Source of the DNA: Actinomycetes bacterium
Lineage (GTDB): Bacteria; Actinomycetota; Actinomycetes; Streptosporangiales; Streptosporangiaceae
Assembly (NCBI GenBank): GCA_025964575.1
Contig: JAOPYO010000451.1
Span: forward strand, 1-48,611
Direction of reading: 5' to 3'
DNA: 48,611 nucleotides
In this document: in pieces, positions 7,881-15,831 of the stretch
Position numbering within the stretch: position 1 is the stretch's first letter
Layout of the letters: each line of letters begins with the position of its first letter
Program-made: the position numbers and the translations under genes
The notes under the pieces: generated by a model
What the model was told of the DNA's origin: nothing
What the model saw: the letters and a program-made list of their open reading frames with translations, nothing else
Databases searched by the model: none

Positions 7881-8007
7881 TTGCCACGGCGGTGCGACGC
7901 CGGTAACCAACCCAGCTGGTCGCTGCCCGGTATGCCCTGGGTGAAGGACTTTGCCTTCCGCCTGGCTGGAATGGCGTAGCGCCGTGGGACGGGACGTGTC
8001 CGTTGCC

Positions 8008-8490
8008 TCAGTCGCCGGCCAGCTCGTCAGTGGCGCTTCGTCCGGCGTTTGCGGTGCGGCGGAGAAAGTCGGCGAGCAGTTCGAGTTCGGTGTCCCCATA
8101 ATCGGCGCAGATCTGGTCCATCGAGGTGTTCATCCCCGAGTAAAGGCCTATCAGCTCGGCGTTGCGGTCGCGCAGGGCCCGGACGACGACCGCGCGGCGG
8201 TCGGACGGGTCGCGGTCGCGGGCCACCCAGCCGCCGCGTTCGAGCCGGTCGAGGATGCCGGTCATCGTGGCGGGGTGCAGCCCGGCACGCCGTGCCAGGG
8301 CGCTCGGGCTGAGCGGACCATGACGGTTGATGAGGTCGAGGCAATCGACGTCGACGTCTTTGAGATCAACGTGCGCGCCGACGTGATGGTTGAGCAGGGA
8401 CAGCTGGACGCTCAACTCTCGCAGGGTCTCCTTGATCGTCGTGGTCAACCGCCGTCGATGCCGCACCGCGTCCCCACTCTCAGATGACAT
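8008..8490 (-). CDS. MarR-family transcriptional regulator
   Basis: This is a regulator of about 160 residues with the MarR winged-helix fold. The first helices (TTTIKETLRELSVQLSLLNH) make the dimer interface. LSPSALARRAGLHPATMTGI is the helix-turn-helix, followed by LDRLERGGWVARDRDPSDRR, which contains the wing arginines and DxRR motif. ATG 8490 (MSSESGD) and ATG 8499 are both possible starts. The gene is divergent from a decayed NmrA-like oxidoreductase gene, the usual arrangement in which a MarR protein represses an NAD(P)-binding reductase. Its target here no longer encodes a complete protein, so the regulator may be an orphan or act elsewhere. Confidence 0.9.
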   Translation of the reverse strand: MSSESGDAVRHRRRLTTTIKETLRELSVQLSLLNHHVGAHVDLKDVDVDCLDLINRHGPLSPSALARRAGLHPATMTGILDRLERGGWVARDRDPSDRRAVVVRALRDRNAELIGLYSGMNTSMDQICADYGDTELELLADFLRRTANAGRSATDELAGD

Positions 8491-8496
8491 GAGACT

Positions 8497-8507
8497 CATA
8501 TGATATG
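8497..8507. promoter_or_regulatory. Candidate MarR operator
   Basis: CATAT-G-ATATG is a short perfect inverted repeat at the start of the MarR gene, in an AT-rich divergent promoter region. A related CGTATCGTATG follows at about 8513-8523. Autoregulation of marR-type genes from such sites is usual; here it is inferred. Confidence 0.35.
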
Positions 8508-8579
8508 TTCCTCGTATCGTATGGAATGCTAACTACAAGGTACCGGGAAAGGGCTACACGGACAGACGAAGGGCTTGTC

Positions 8580-8957
8580 ATGATCCTAGTAACCGAAGCG
8601 ACCTGCACCCTCGGACTCCCCTTATCGACCTGCTCGTCGGCGAGGGCGCCCAGGTGCGCGCCGCCACCCGCAACCCGAAGGCGCATCCCTGCCCGTCGGC
8701 GTTGAGGTCGTCGAGAACGATCCATCCCGGCCCGACAGGATCGCCCCCCACCTGGACGGCGTCACCGCCGTCTTCCTGCACTCACGCACAGTCGGAGAGG
8801 CCGCCAACGAGTTGCTTGCCCTCGCCAGGGAGCGGGGGCGACGCGTGTGGTGGCGCTGTCGACGATGCCCTCGACGAGCAGCGTGATCGGCAGACCGCCG
8901 CACCACCACGAGATCCCGCCGGAGACGATCAAGCAAGTCATCGGCATCGCCAACTAA
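8580..8957 (+). pseudogene. Decayed NmrA-like NAD(P)-binding oxidoreductase, copy 2
   Basis: This is a second broken relative of the gene at 5629. It starts MILVTEATCTLG, in which Gly residues of the nucleotide-binding loop are altered (TGATGTIG in copy 1). It then needs three frame changes to follow the homology: LIDLLVGEGAQVRAATRNPK (8624 frame), GVEVVENDPSRPDRIAPHLD and GVTAVFLHSRTVGEAANELL (8701 frame), and TRVVALSTMPSTSSVIGRPP (8841 frame), ending TAA 8955-8957. Only about 125 residues' worth of DNA is left; copy 1 still shows about 205. The whole substrate domain is missing. It lies divergent to marR with a spacing normal for a regulated reductase. Confidence 0.82.
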
Positions 8958-8973
8958 CAAAGAAAAACCAGCC

Positions 8974-9474
8974 ATGACAAACAGCGTAATTGTTACCATC
9001 GCGCGTTTTGTGAGTCTGCTCTTCGGGGGTATTTTCGCGGGATTCCTCGTCACGGTCCTCGTCATCGAATCAACTCTGCGGAGCTTCGACGCCGCGGTGT
9101 ACACCCAGGTTCGGCTGGTCGAGCTCGCCCATCTGGACGACCTCGCCACCGCCGCCCTTGTCCCGACGCTGATCGCCACGGCGGCGCTCGTCTTCTTCGC
9201 GGCCAGGGTGAGAGGACGCACCTTTTGGCTGACGCTGACGGCACTCATCCTGCTGGTGGTGGTCTTCGCCACGTCCCTTCTGGTCAATGTCCCCATCAAC
9301 ACCGACCAGCTCACCTGGAATGTGCAGGCACCCCCCGCAGACTGGGCGAGCGTGCGTGATCGCTGGCAGATCGCTCACGCCGTGCGGACCGGCGCGGCCG
9401 TGCTCGCGTTCGGATGTCTGAGTGCGGCAGTGATGGCCAAATCGCCTAGTACCCGCCAGACGACACGTGCGTAG
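8974..9474 (+). CDS. DUF1772 (anthrone oxygenase-like) membrane protein
   Basis: This is a 166-residue integral membrane protein with four predicted helices, at about residues 5-30, 55-78, 85-105 and 137-155. It matches the DUF1772 family, which includes small anthrone-oxygenase-like proteins. The diagnostic parts are a helix with GIFAGFLVTVLVIEST, the loop LLVNVPINTDQLTWN, and a C-terminal WASVRDRWQIAHAVRTG with the conserved W-R-W-H-R pattern. Spacing from the preceding NmrA remnant is 16 bp and it has only a weak purine-rich leader, so it was probably co-transcribed with that gene. DUF1772 genes often accompany NAD(P)-binding reductase genes under small regulators. The reaction is unknown. 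Confidence 0.85.
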   Translation: MTNSVIVTIARFVSLLFGGIFAGFLVTVLVIESTLRSFDAAVYTQVRLVELAHLDDLATAALVPTLIATAALVFFAARVRGRTFWLTLTALILLVVVFATSLLVNVPINTDQLTWNVQAPPADWASVRDRWQIAHAVRTGAAVLAFGCLSAAVMAKSPSTRQTTRA

Positions 9475-9628
9475 TACGGCCATAGCGGGAGCGGACGTGA
9501 TCCAAGACCGCCGGCGCCAGGGGCGGCTGGACCGCTTACGCCCAGCTGAAGTACGACGTCGCCGACGACGGCGAAGATCGCGAGCCTCATCCCTACCCGC
9601 TTGGTCGGTGAGCGGTCACGCTTTCCTG

Positions 9629-10039
9629 TCAGTTCCGGAAGGCGGCTGCGTGGTCGGCCGCCCATTGGGCGAAGGTGAGCGCGGGGCGGCCTAACACCTG
9701 GTGCACGGTGTCGGAGGACGGTCCGGCCTGCCTGGCGTAGTCGGCCAGGGAGCCGAGCAACCTGTCGGGGATCTCCTCGGGAAGGCCCTGGGCGAGCATG
9801 GCCTGGCGGACCTGCTCGGGAGAAAGTTCCTGGAAGGAAAGCTGTGTGCCGATGGCCTCGCCGATGAGGGCGACCTTGTCGCACTGGGTGAGTGACTGCG
9901 GGCCGGTGAGCAGGTAGGAGCGTCCGACGTGTGCGGGATTCACCAGCGCCGATGCGGCGACCGCGGCGATGTCGCTCGGGTGGATCGGCGAGGTCGCCGG
10001 TTGTTCGGCACCGCCTTCGCCAAATGGTGAGATGGAGAC
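9629..10039 (-). pseudogene. NmrA-like oxidoreductase, 5'-truncated copy 3
   Basis: Here the C-terminal half of a third NmrA-like protein is kept in one open frame: PIHPSDIAAVAASALVNPAH, RSYLLTGPQSLTQ, VALIGEAIGTQLSFQELSPE, EIPDRLLGSLADYARQAG and LGRPALTFAQWAADHAAAF. The segment LTGPQSLTQ...IGEAIG is the equivalent of TGPQS...IGDAIG in copy 1. The N-terminal Rossmann part is missing: upstream of about 10039 the frame runs on into unrelated residues and then meets the divergent ABC gene. Either the 5' half was deleted or the fragment was left by recombination between NmrA copies. The retained part would be about 137 residues and could not bind NAD(P) alone. Confidence 0.75.
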
Positions 10040-10123
10040 GATACCGATGGCATCTCGGCCGGATCGGGTAATCTGACGTCGAGCGCGAACATTAATAGCT
10101 CTCCTGAACCGGAGCAGCCGCGG

Positions 10124-10912
10124 ATGATTCAGATGAGCCAGGTGTCGCGGAGCTTTCACAGTCGGCGCGGCGTCGTGGAGGCGTTGCGGGGCATCGACCT
10201 CGACGTGCGGGACGGAGAATTCGCTGCGATCGTCGGCCGCTCAGGGTGCGGCAAGTCCACCCTGTTGCGGCTGATCGCCGGCCTCGTCCCCGCATCAGCT
10301 GGAGAGATCCTGGTGGGCGGCACGCCAGTGACCAAGCCGCGACAGGACGTCGCGTTGACTTTCCAGCGTCCGGCTCTGCTGCCATGGCGTACTGTCGCGG
10401 ACAACGTCATGCTGCCGGTAGAGATGTTCGGCTGGAGCAAACGCGAATATCGTGATCGGGCATATCAGCTGCTGGACATGGTCGGCCTGGCCGGTTTTGA
10501 GAAGCGGCTGCCGCACGAGCTTTCCGGCGGAATGCAACAGCGCGTTTCGCTCTGCCGGTCGCTGATTCAGCAGCCCCGCGTGATGCTCATGGACGAGCCG
10601 TTTTCCGCGCTGGACGCGCTGACCCGCGAAGAACTGGCGGTCGAGCTGCAACGTATTCACATGGAACTCGGCGCCACCACGGTCTTTGTCACCCACTCGA
10701 TCGCGGAGGCCGTGCTGCTCGCCGACCGAGTCGTGGTGCTCACCCCGCGTCCCGGCCGCATACTCCAGATCGTGGACGTGGACATTCCCCGGCCCAGGTC
10801 CTGGGGGCGTACGGCTTATCTTGCGGACGTCGCGCGCTGCAACGCGGAACTACACGAACTGCTGGCGGTGAACGAAGCCGGGATGTCTCCGCCGTTTCAG
10901 GAGCCCGGATGA
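10124..10912 (+). CDS. ABC importer ATP-binding protein, nitrate/sulfonate/taurine type
   Basis: This is a 262-residue ATPase that powers an importer of the SsuB/TauB/NrtD class at the inner face of the membrane. All motifs are intact: Walker A GRSGCGKST near residue 38, the Q-loop with the subfamily signature FQRPALLPW, the ABC signature LSGGMQQR, Walker B VMLMDEPFSALDAL, and the switch histidine in VFVTHSIAEA. The matching permease and binding protein genes (10932-13591) are on the opposite strand and converge on this gene with a 19-bp gap. That is unusual, because the three genes normally form one operon. A GGAG lies 10 bases before ATG 10124. Substrate is unknown; small organic anions or thiamine-precursor-like compounds are typical for the class. 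Confidence 0.93.
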   Translation: MIQMSQVSRSFHSRRGVVEALRGIDLDVRDGEFAAIVGRSGCGKSTLLRLIAGLVPASAGEILVGGTPVTKPRQDVALTFQRPALLPWRTVADNVMLPVEMFGWSKREYRDRAYQLLDMVGLAGFEKRLPHELSGGMQQRVSLCRSLIQQPRVMLMDEPFSALDALTREELAVELQRIHMELGATTVFVTHSIAEAVLLADRVVVLTPRPGRILQIVDVDIPRPRSWGRTAYLADVARCNAELHELLAVNEAGMSPPFQEPG

Positions 10913-10931
10913 CCTGAAACCGCGGCGACAG

Positions 10932-11744
10932 CTAGCCGGAGATCTCCCGTGCCCAGGGCAACAGCAACCACTCAACGCCGGCCACGAGGTAGAACAAGGC
11001 CACGCTCATCGCGCCCAGCAGCGTCATCGCGGCGAAGGCCAGCGGGGTGTCCGCGGATGCGCCGGAGCCGAGGATCACATACCCGAGCCCCTGGTCTCCT
11101 CCGGAGAATTCCCCGACGACGGCACCGACCACGGCCAGAGTGATGCCGACCTTGAGCCCGATGAAGATCTGGGGCAGCGCCCACGGGATGCGCAGCTTGA
11201 CGAACATCTGGCGACGGGAGGCGGACAGCGACCTGGCGAGCTCGCCCAACTCGGCCGGCATGGAGGTCAGTCCGGCTCCGGCCGCGACCACTATGGGGAA
11301 GAAGGAGATCAGGAAGACCATGACGATCTTCGGTACCGAGCCGAACCCCAGCCACACAACCAGCAACGGCGCGACCGCGATCTTCGGTACGGCGTTGGCC
11401 GCGACCAGCAGCGGGAAGATCGCTCGTTCGATGACCCGGAAGGCGGTCAAGACCATCGCCATGAGCAGTCCGCCGAGGACGGCGAGCCCGAATCCGGCGA
11501 GTGTCTCCATCAACGTTGTCTGGGTCTGCCGCAGGAGATAGCCCGGCAGCCTGGTGAAAGCCTTGGCGATATCGGGGGGAGCGGGCAGGACGAATGGCTG
11601 GATGCCGAAGACGATCGTGGCCAGCCACCACAGCGCCACAACAACGGCGGCACCGAGCAACGGCAGCCCCAGCGCCGGCAGATACGACCACACCGGACGC
11701 GGCCTGGCGCCGCGCACCCTGACCGTGGTCCGGCGGTCAGCCAC
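10932..11744 (-). CDS. ABC importer permease, SsuC/TauC type
   Basis: This is a 270-residue membrane permease with about six helices. The N-terminal part reads PALGLPLLGAAVVVALWWLA and the periplasmic loop has FVLPAPPDIAKAF, which is typical of SsuC/TauC/ThiX-like permeases. The cytoplasmic EAA loop that docks on the ATPase is ELGELARSLSASRRQMFVKL followed by RIPWALPQIFIGLKVG. The start GTG 11744 overlaps the stop of the upstream methyltransferase gene by 8 bp, so the genes are translationally coupled. It works with the binding lipoprotein at 12569-13591 and almost certainly with the convergent ATPase at 10124-10912, the only ABC ATPase nearby that fits its class. Confidence 0.93.
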   Translation of the reverse strand: MADRRTTVRVRGARPRPVWSYLPALGLPLLGAAVVVALWWLATIVFGIQPFVLPAPPDIAKAFTRLPGYLLRQTQTTLMETLAGFGLAVLGGLLMAMVLTAFRVIERAIFPLLVAANAVPKIAVAPLLVVWLGFGSVPKIVMVFLISFFPIVVAAGAGLTSMPAELGELARSLSASRRQMFVKLRIPWALPQIFIGLKVGITLAVVGAVVGEFSGGDQGLGYVILGSGASADTPLAFAAMTLLGAMSVALFYLVAGVEWLLLPWAREISG

Positions 11745-12579
11745 GTGACCGGCGGCCGATCGTGGAATAGGTGAGGTTGCCGCGCACCACGAGCCGTGGG
11801 TCGCGCACCAGCCGGCGGAGCTCGTCCAACTCCGCAGCGCTCATCCCCGCTTCGAGGAACTCCGCATATAGCTGGTCGATGTTCGCCCCGATGAGCAAGG
11901 CCCCGGCTGTGCCACCCGGCCAGGACCGCGCGTGCACGACGGTCTCCACATCGACCAGCCCCTCGGCGAGCATGGCGGCATGCACCCGCCCGGCCCATGT
12001 GGGGTCGTTGCCGTGGGCCGGCAGTACCCGTTCGACGAGCAGGCCGTGGTAAATCTCGACCAGCGCGGCGGCCTCGGGTGTCGGTGCGACCAGTGCCGCC
12101 TTGCGAAACGTCGTCTCGAACTCCTCGATGACGAGCGCACCGCCGGGGGCCAGGGCCGCGGCGAGACGGCCGAGGATCTCCCGGCGCTGAGGCAGGTGCA
12201 GGAGTACCAGACGAACGTGGATGACGTCCCATGGCCCGGCGGGGATCGGCTCCACGGTGAGGTCATGCCGCAGCACCTCATACCCCCCGTCGGCCGGGAG
12301 GTATCGAGGGTTGAGGTCGGTGGCGAGCACCCTTCCGGCCGGACCCGCCTGACGGGCCAGCCATCCGGCGATGCTCCCTCCCCCGGCGCCGATCTCCAGG
12401 CACCACCCTCCGGCCAGGTCGCCCAGGCCGGACAGGCGCGAGATGGTCAACTCGTCGAGAATCTCCGCCAGATAGAGGTGCCGATGGGCCGCCTCCGGGT
12501 CGTCGTTGTCGAAGGCGTACGACTCCGCTGCTCGGGGTGCCCCGGCAGGTGCCGGCGGACGGCCGGGCTCACATGACAT
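11737..12579 (-). CDS. Class I SAM-dependent methyltransferase within an ABC importer operon
   Basis: This is a 280-residue methyltransferase. The SAM-binding motif I is CLEIGAGGGSIAGWLA (residues 58-75), followed by GRVLATDLNPRYLP with the acidic residue at the end of strand 2. Motif post-II is VIHVRLVLLHLPQRREILGR and APGGALVIEEFE follows. The N-terminal SYAFDNDDPEAAHRHLYLAE is shared with actinobacterial methyltransferases that act on small molecules. It overlaps the binding-protein gene (12569-12579) and the permease gene (11737-11744), so it is an inserted middle cistron of the transporter operon. It may modify the imported compound; this is an inference from position. No target-specific domain was recognised. 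Confidence 0.9.
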   Translation of the reverse strand: MSCEPGRPPAPAGAPRAAESYAFDNDDPEAAHRHLYLAEILDELTISRLSGLGDLAGGWCLEIGAGGGSIAGWLARQAGPAGRVLATDLNPRYLPADGGYEVLRHDLTVEPIPAGPWDVIHVRLVLLHLPQRREILGRLAAALAPGGALVIEEFETTFRKAALVAPTPEAAALVEIYHGLLVERVLPAHGNDPTWAGRVHAAMLAEGLVDVETVVHARSWPGGTAGALLIGANIDQLYAEFLEAGMSAAELDELRRLVRDPRLVVRGNLTYSTIGRRSRG

Positions 12580-13591
12580 CGAAGTCGACCACGTCTTCCG
12601 GGGTCACTCCCGGCTGGATGAGCCCGGCCTTTTGCAGGCTGGCGATGGCACGCGCCATGTGCGCCCTGTCGATCGCACCGACCTTGGAACCGGCCTCCTT
12701 GGCGGTTACGGACGGGGTCATCAGTTTGATCTCCGCGGAGGCGGCGTCGGCAGGGGTCACCGGCTGCTTGGCGTGCAGCAGCGCGCCGGCCTCATCGGGA
12801 TGGTTGATCGTGTATTCAAGCGCTTTGAGCATCGCGTCACGGAACCGCTTGACGAGGCCAGGGTTCCGCTTGGTGAGATCGGTCGTGGTGATCAGGGCGT
12901 TGCCGAACAGATCGGGCAGGTAATCGCTGTACGGAAGCACCACGACCTTTTTGTGCTTGGCCGCAATGGTGGCCTTCTCGATGGTGGGACGCCCGATCAG
13001 AAACGTGCTGAGGGCATCGACCTTTCCGCTGGCCAGGCTGTTTCCCAGTTGATTCGGCTGCACCGCGACCCAGCTGACCTTGCTCGCATCGACACCGGCC
13101 AACCGCGCGTAACCGGGGAAGAGCAGCTGGTTGACCGAGTTGGCCGCCGCGGCGACGGTCCTGCCCTCAAGGCCCTTGGGCGACGTGATCCCCGAGCCCT
13201 CCATGCTCATGATCGAGACCAGAGTGTGCTGATGAACGGCGAGGACGGCTCGGAAGCCCTTGAAACCGGTGCTCTTGCGGGCGTACGTCGAGATCATCGC
13301 ACCGGTGAGATCCAGGCTCGCGAACTGGGCCTTGCCCGAAGTCAGCGCCTTGAGGTTCTCCCCGGTCGCCTTACCCAGCTCGATCCTCACGTCGATGCCG
13401 GCCGTACGTAGGTAGCCCTTTTCCGCGGCGATCCAGACGAACGCATCACGACCTGCCGCGCCGAAGGCAGTTACGTAGGTGACGTGATCCACAGCGGCAC
13501 CGGGCTTCTTCTCGGAGCCGGCACAACCGGTCATGGCCGCGCATGTCATCGTCGCTATGACCAGCGCGATCGTACGGGACCGCCCCACCAT
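12569..13591 (-). CDS. ABC importer substrate-binding lipoprotein, NMT1/THI5-like
   Basis: This is a 340-residue extracellular binding protein. The signal peptide (MVGRSRTIALVIATMTCAAM) ends in TGC, a lipobox, so the mature protein would be lipid-anchored at that cysteine. The body has the NMT1/SsuA fold: DAFVWIAAEKGYLRTAGIDV, then LTSGKAQFASLDLTGAMIST, and LEGRTVAAAANSVNQLLFPG. ATG 13591 is preceded by AGGGAG at normal spacing; the frame further upstream is not conserved. It is the first gene of the operon with the methyltransferase and permease. Such proteins bind sulfonates, aliphatic amines, riboflavin or pyrimidine precursors; the sequence alone does not decide. Confidence 0.9.
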   Translation of the reverse strand: MVGRSRTIALVIATMTCAAMTGCAGSEKKPGAAVDHVTYVTAFGAAGRDAFVWIAAEKGYLRTAGIDVRIELGKATGENLKALTSGKAQFASLDLTGAMISTYARKSTGFKGFRAVLAVHQHTLVSIMSMEGSGITSPKGLEGRTVAAAANSVNQLLFPGYARLAGVDASKVSWVAVQPNQLGNSLASGKVDALSTFLIGRPTIEKATIAAKHKKVVVLPYSDYLPDLFGNALITTTDLTKRNPGLVKRFRDAMLKALEYTINHPDEAGALLHAKQPVTPADAASAEIKLMTPSVTAKEAGSKVGAIDRAHMARAIASLQKAGLIQPGVTPEDVVDFDVM

Positions 13592-13936
13592 GAGGTGCTC
13601 CCTCCGGATAACAAGCACAGACCACACGTGAACGCCGAATGCACCGACCTCCGATTTATGGACCGATAGTAACCTTCTAATCTTGCTAACTGTCGCAAAT
13701 GTCCTTATCCGGACATGACTTCCGCTGAACAGGATTAGCGGCTCGGATACCCTTCGAACCGAGCCGCCCACTAAAGGTAACTGCTCTTCTCGCAGACGGG
13801 TCCGGACTTAACGAGCCGACATTCATAGCTGAAATGTCTTCCTGACCTACAAATTTTCATGTCGTCGGGGTAGGAGGTTGCGTTGTACCTGGAGACGGGA
13901 CGGTACCGTCTCGTCCGGTTGCTAGAGTGGTGAGTC
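13592..13936. other. Divergent promoter region between ABC operon and TetR gene
   Basis: This 345-bp gap has relatively AT-rich stretches (13670-13720 and 13840-13860) fit for promoters in both directions. It holds one clear operator-like palindrome next to the TetR gene (13894-13915). No gene, riboswitch fold or repeat beyond that was seen. Confidence 0.5.
13894..13915. promoter_or_regulatory. 22-bp palindrome, candidate TetR operator
   Basis: The core GACGGTACCGTC (13899-13910) is a perfect 12-bp palindrome. It extends through a mismatched pair to flanking GACG and CGTC, giving 22 bp with one imperfect pair. It lies 21 bp before the start of the TetR gene and just upstream of a TAGAGT sequence resembling a -10 box. 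Size and place fit a TetR-type dimer site. Confidence 0.6.
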
Positions 13937-14542
13937 ATGACCGGACGGACACGACGATCGCCCACCGGCGCGGCCAGGTTGAGAACGGAACTGACCGACA
14001 CGATCGCCGAGGCGTTGCTCGACGAACTCGCCGAGCACGGCTACGGGCGACTGTCGATGGACGCGGTCGCGCGGCGAGCGGGAGTCGGCAAGAGTGCGCT
14101 CTATCGACGCTGGTCGTCCAAACAGGACATGACCATCGACGTCGTCTCAAGGTTGAGCGTGCCGATGTCCGAGGTGGTGGACACTGGAAGCCTGCGCGGC
14201 GACATCCGCGCGATGCTGGTGGCGGTCATGCGATGGCTGGACCACCCGCGGATCGGCAAGATCCTGCCGGACCTGATCGCCGAGACCGGTCGTCATCCGG
14301 CGCTGGCCGACGCGTTGACCACGCAGATGGGCGTTCCTCACCGTGAGCGGGGCACGGCAATGCTGCAGCGTGCGATCGCCAGGGGCGAGCTTCCTGCCGA
14401 CCTCGATATCGACCTCGCGCTCGACCTGTTCGCCGCGCCCGTGTTCTGGCGGCTCATTGCCCGACGGGCACCGGTTGGCGAGGACTACCTGGATTCGCTG
14501 ACGGAGATGCTGCTGCGCGCCTTCTCGGCGAGCGTCGACTGA
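13937..14542 (+). CDS. TetR/AcrR-family transcriptional regulator
   Basis: This is a 201-residue repressor-type protein. The N-terminal domain has the standard helices: TIAEALLDELAEHGYGRLSM, DAVARRAGVGKSALYRRW and then SSKQDMTIDVV. The C-terminal helical domain (residues about 75-195, FWRLIARRAPVGEDYLDSLT near the end) belongs to the group with a TetR_C_16/AcrR-like pocket. ATG 13937 overlaps a GTGAGTC leader with no strong Shine-Dalgarno. The palindrome just upstream argues for self-control. It is followed by 151 bp without a gene and it is divergent from the ABC importer operon, which may be another target. The ligand is unknown. Confidence 0.92.
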   Translation: MTGRTRRSPTGAARLRTELTDTIAEALLDELAEHGYGRLSMDAVARRAGVGKSALYRRWSSKQDMTIDVVSRLSVPMSEVVDTGSLRGDIRAMLVAVMRWLDHPRIGKILPDLIAETGRHPALADALTTQMGVPHRERGTAMLQRAIARGELPADLDIDLALDLFAAPVFWRLIARRAPVGEDYLDSLTEMLLRAFSASVD

Positions 14543-14693
14543 TTCGTCGCCAGGTCGCTGCGTCCTCCGGGCCAGTGCCGGCTTCAGGCTTCGGAGGGGG
14601 TCGTGCCGAATCCACGACCGCTCAGACGGAGGCTGGGTGAGCGCGGCCGGACGGAGCGAGTCGTACGGTGGATCGTAAGAGAAAGGCGCACCG

Positions 14694-15059
14694 ATGAGCG
14701 GAATCAAGAACGGCCCGACGCAGGTCTTGGAGAAGAGACTGCGCCTCGGCGCCGGCTTCCCGGAAACCGAACGACCGCGTGTCCTCAAAGCCCTGGCCAC
14801 CCTGGAGTCGCACCTCTCCGGTTGGGAACCCGACCGGGTCGACCTCGAGGTGTCGGTGAAGGACCGTGACGGCCCGGACCAGAAAGTCACCCTTCAAGCG
14901 TGGCTGGCGGGGTGGCCGCACTTTGTGGCCGTCTCCCACGACCGTGACCTCGATCATGCGCTCACGGAGGCGCGCAAAGAGCTGATCCGTCAGATCGAAG
15001 ACGAGAGGTCGCGGCGCGAACCGCGCAAGGGCCGGGCGACACGCAATCGTACGATCTGA
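14694..15059 (+). CDS. HPF/RaiA-like ribosome-associated protein
   Basis: This is a 121-residue basic protein. The part VLKALATLESHLSGWEPDRV, the strand DLEVSVKDRDGPDQKVTLQA and the helix DRDLDHALTEARKELIRQIE fit the beta-alpha-beta fold of hibernation-promoting/sigma-54-modulation proteins (HPF, RaiA). Actinobacteria encode small divergent members with this same core. They sit in the decoding region of the ribosome and block it under stress. The tail is strongly basic (SRREPRKGRATRNR), as expected for rRNA contact. ATG 14694 is preceded by a purine-rich AGAGAAAGG. It has its own transcription unit between TetR and HxlR. Domain assignment rests on pattern only. Confidence 0.65.
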   Translation: MSGIKNGPTQVLEKRLRLGAGFPETERPRVLKALATLESHLSGWEPDRVDLEVSVKDRDGPDQKVTLQAWLAGWPHFVAVSHDRDLDHALTEARKELIRQIEDERSRREPRKGRATRNRTI

Positions 15060-15272
15060 TCCGGTCGACGATTCCTATTTTGCCGATTAGCCGATTCAGG
15101 CGACAGGGACCTAGGCCCAACGGACCCCGATTATCGACTTCGGAATCGCACGCGGCGACCCTTGGTGACACTCCGCCGGGAGCAGGACCCTTCCGATGGA
15201 CCAGCGATGCGCTCGGTGCTGGGTCCAGTCCGTAGTCGGGATGCTGGCGTGCGGCATCACCCGCCCGCAATG

Positions 15273-15311
15273 ACTGCTAAAATAGCAGCGATTCACTTCG
15301 ACTTTAGCAGT
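15273..15311. promoter_or_regulatory. Inverted repeat upstream of hxlR-type gene
   Basis: ACTGCTAAA (15273-15281) and TTTAGCAGT (15303-15311) form a perfect 9-bp inverted repeat with a 21-bp spacer, about 20 bp ahead of the HxlR gene. An extra partial copy (TAGCAG) lies inside the spacer. Its size and place fit an HxlR-type dimer site used for self-regulation. Confidence 0.6.
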
Positions 15312-15333
15312 AACGATGCGGAGGATGGTCACA

Positions 15334-15831
15334 TTGGCGAGCCGGCTGAGGTTGGAGGACCGGGAATGCCCGCTCTCGACGACGCTGCAGCACGTGGGAG
15401 AGTGGTGGACCCTACTGATCCTGCATGACGCTTTCGATGGGTTCACCCGGTTCGATGAGTTCCAGGAGAATCTGAAGATCTCTTCCAGCATGCTAACAAG
15501 CCGGCTGAAGACCCTCGTCGCCGACGGTTTGCTGGAGCGCCGTCCGTACCAGTCGAATCCCACCCGCCACGAGTACGTGCTGACCGACCTTGGGCGATCC
15601 CTGCGCCCAGTGATCGTCGCACTGGCCGCGTGGGGCAACCAACGGCTCGACCCCGGCCAGCGCAGCATGATCCTCGTCGACGCCGAGTCCGGCCAGGAGG
15701 TCGAGCCCGTCGTGGTCGACCGCGCCACTGGACGCCGCGTCGACGGCGCGGGTTTCGTCTTCACCTCCGGGCCCGCCGCCAGCGATGCCATGCGCGCCCG
15801 TTACGTCACCACGAAGAAGGACGGCTCGTGA
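15334..15831 (+). CDS. HxlR-family transcriptional regulator
   Basis: This is a winged-helix regulator of about 165 residues. The HxlR domain is complete: RLEDRECPLSTTLQHVGEWW contains the conserved cysteine, TRFDEFQENLKISSSMLTSR is the recognition helix, LKTLVADGLLERRPYQSNPT and YVLTDLGRSL form the wing. About 60 extra C-terminal residues (SMILVDAESGQEVEPVVVDR) are seen in the DNA-binding HxlR proteins of actinomycetes. I prefer TTG 15334 because GGAGG sits 9 bases upstream; ATG 15316 has no such site. The cysteine often senses quinones or aldehydes. The stop codon overlaps the start (GTGA) of the truncated tag gene, so they form one unit. Confidence 0.88.
   Translation: MASRLRLEDRECPLSTTLQHVGEWWTLLILHDAFDGFTRFDEFQENLKISSSMLTSRLKTLVADGLLERRPYQSNPTRHEYVLTDLGRSLRPVIVALAAWGNQRLDPGQRSMILVDAESGQEVEPVVVDRATGRRVDGAGFVFTSGPAASDAMRARYVTTKKDGS

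Noticed and set aside
8622..9314. Minus-strand frame of 230 codons
   Set aside because: It is antisense to the DUF1772 gene and NmrA remnant; its composition is that of a complement strand.
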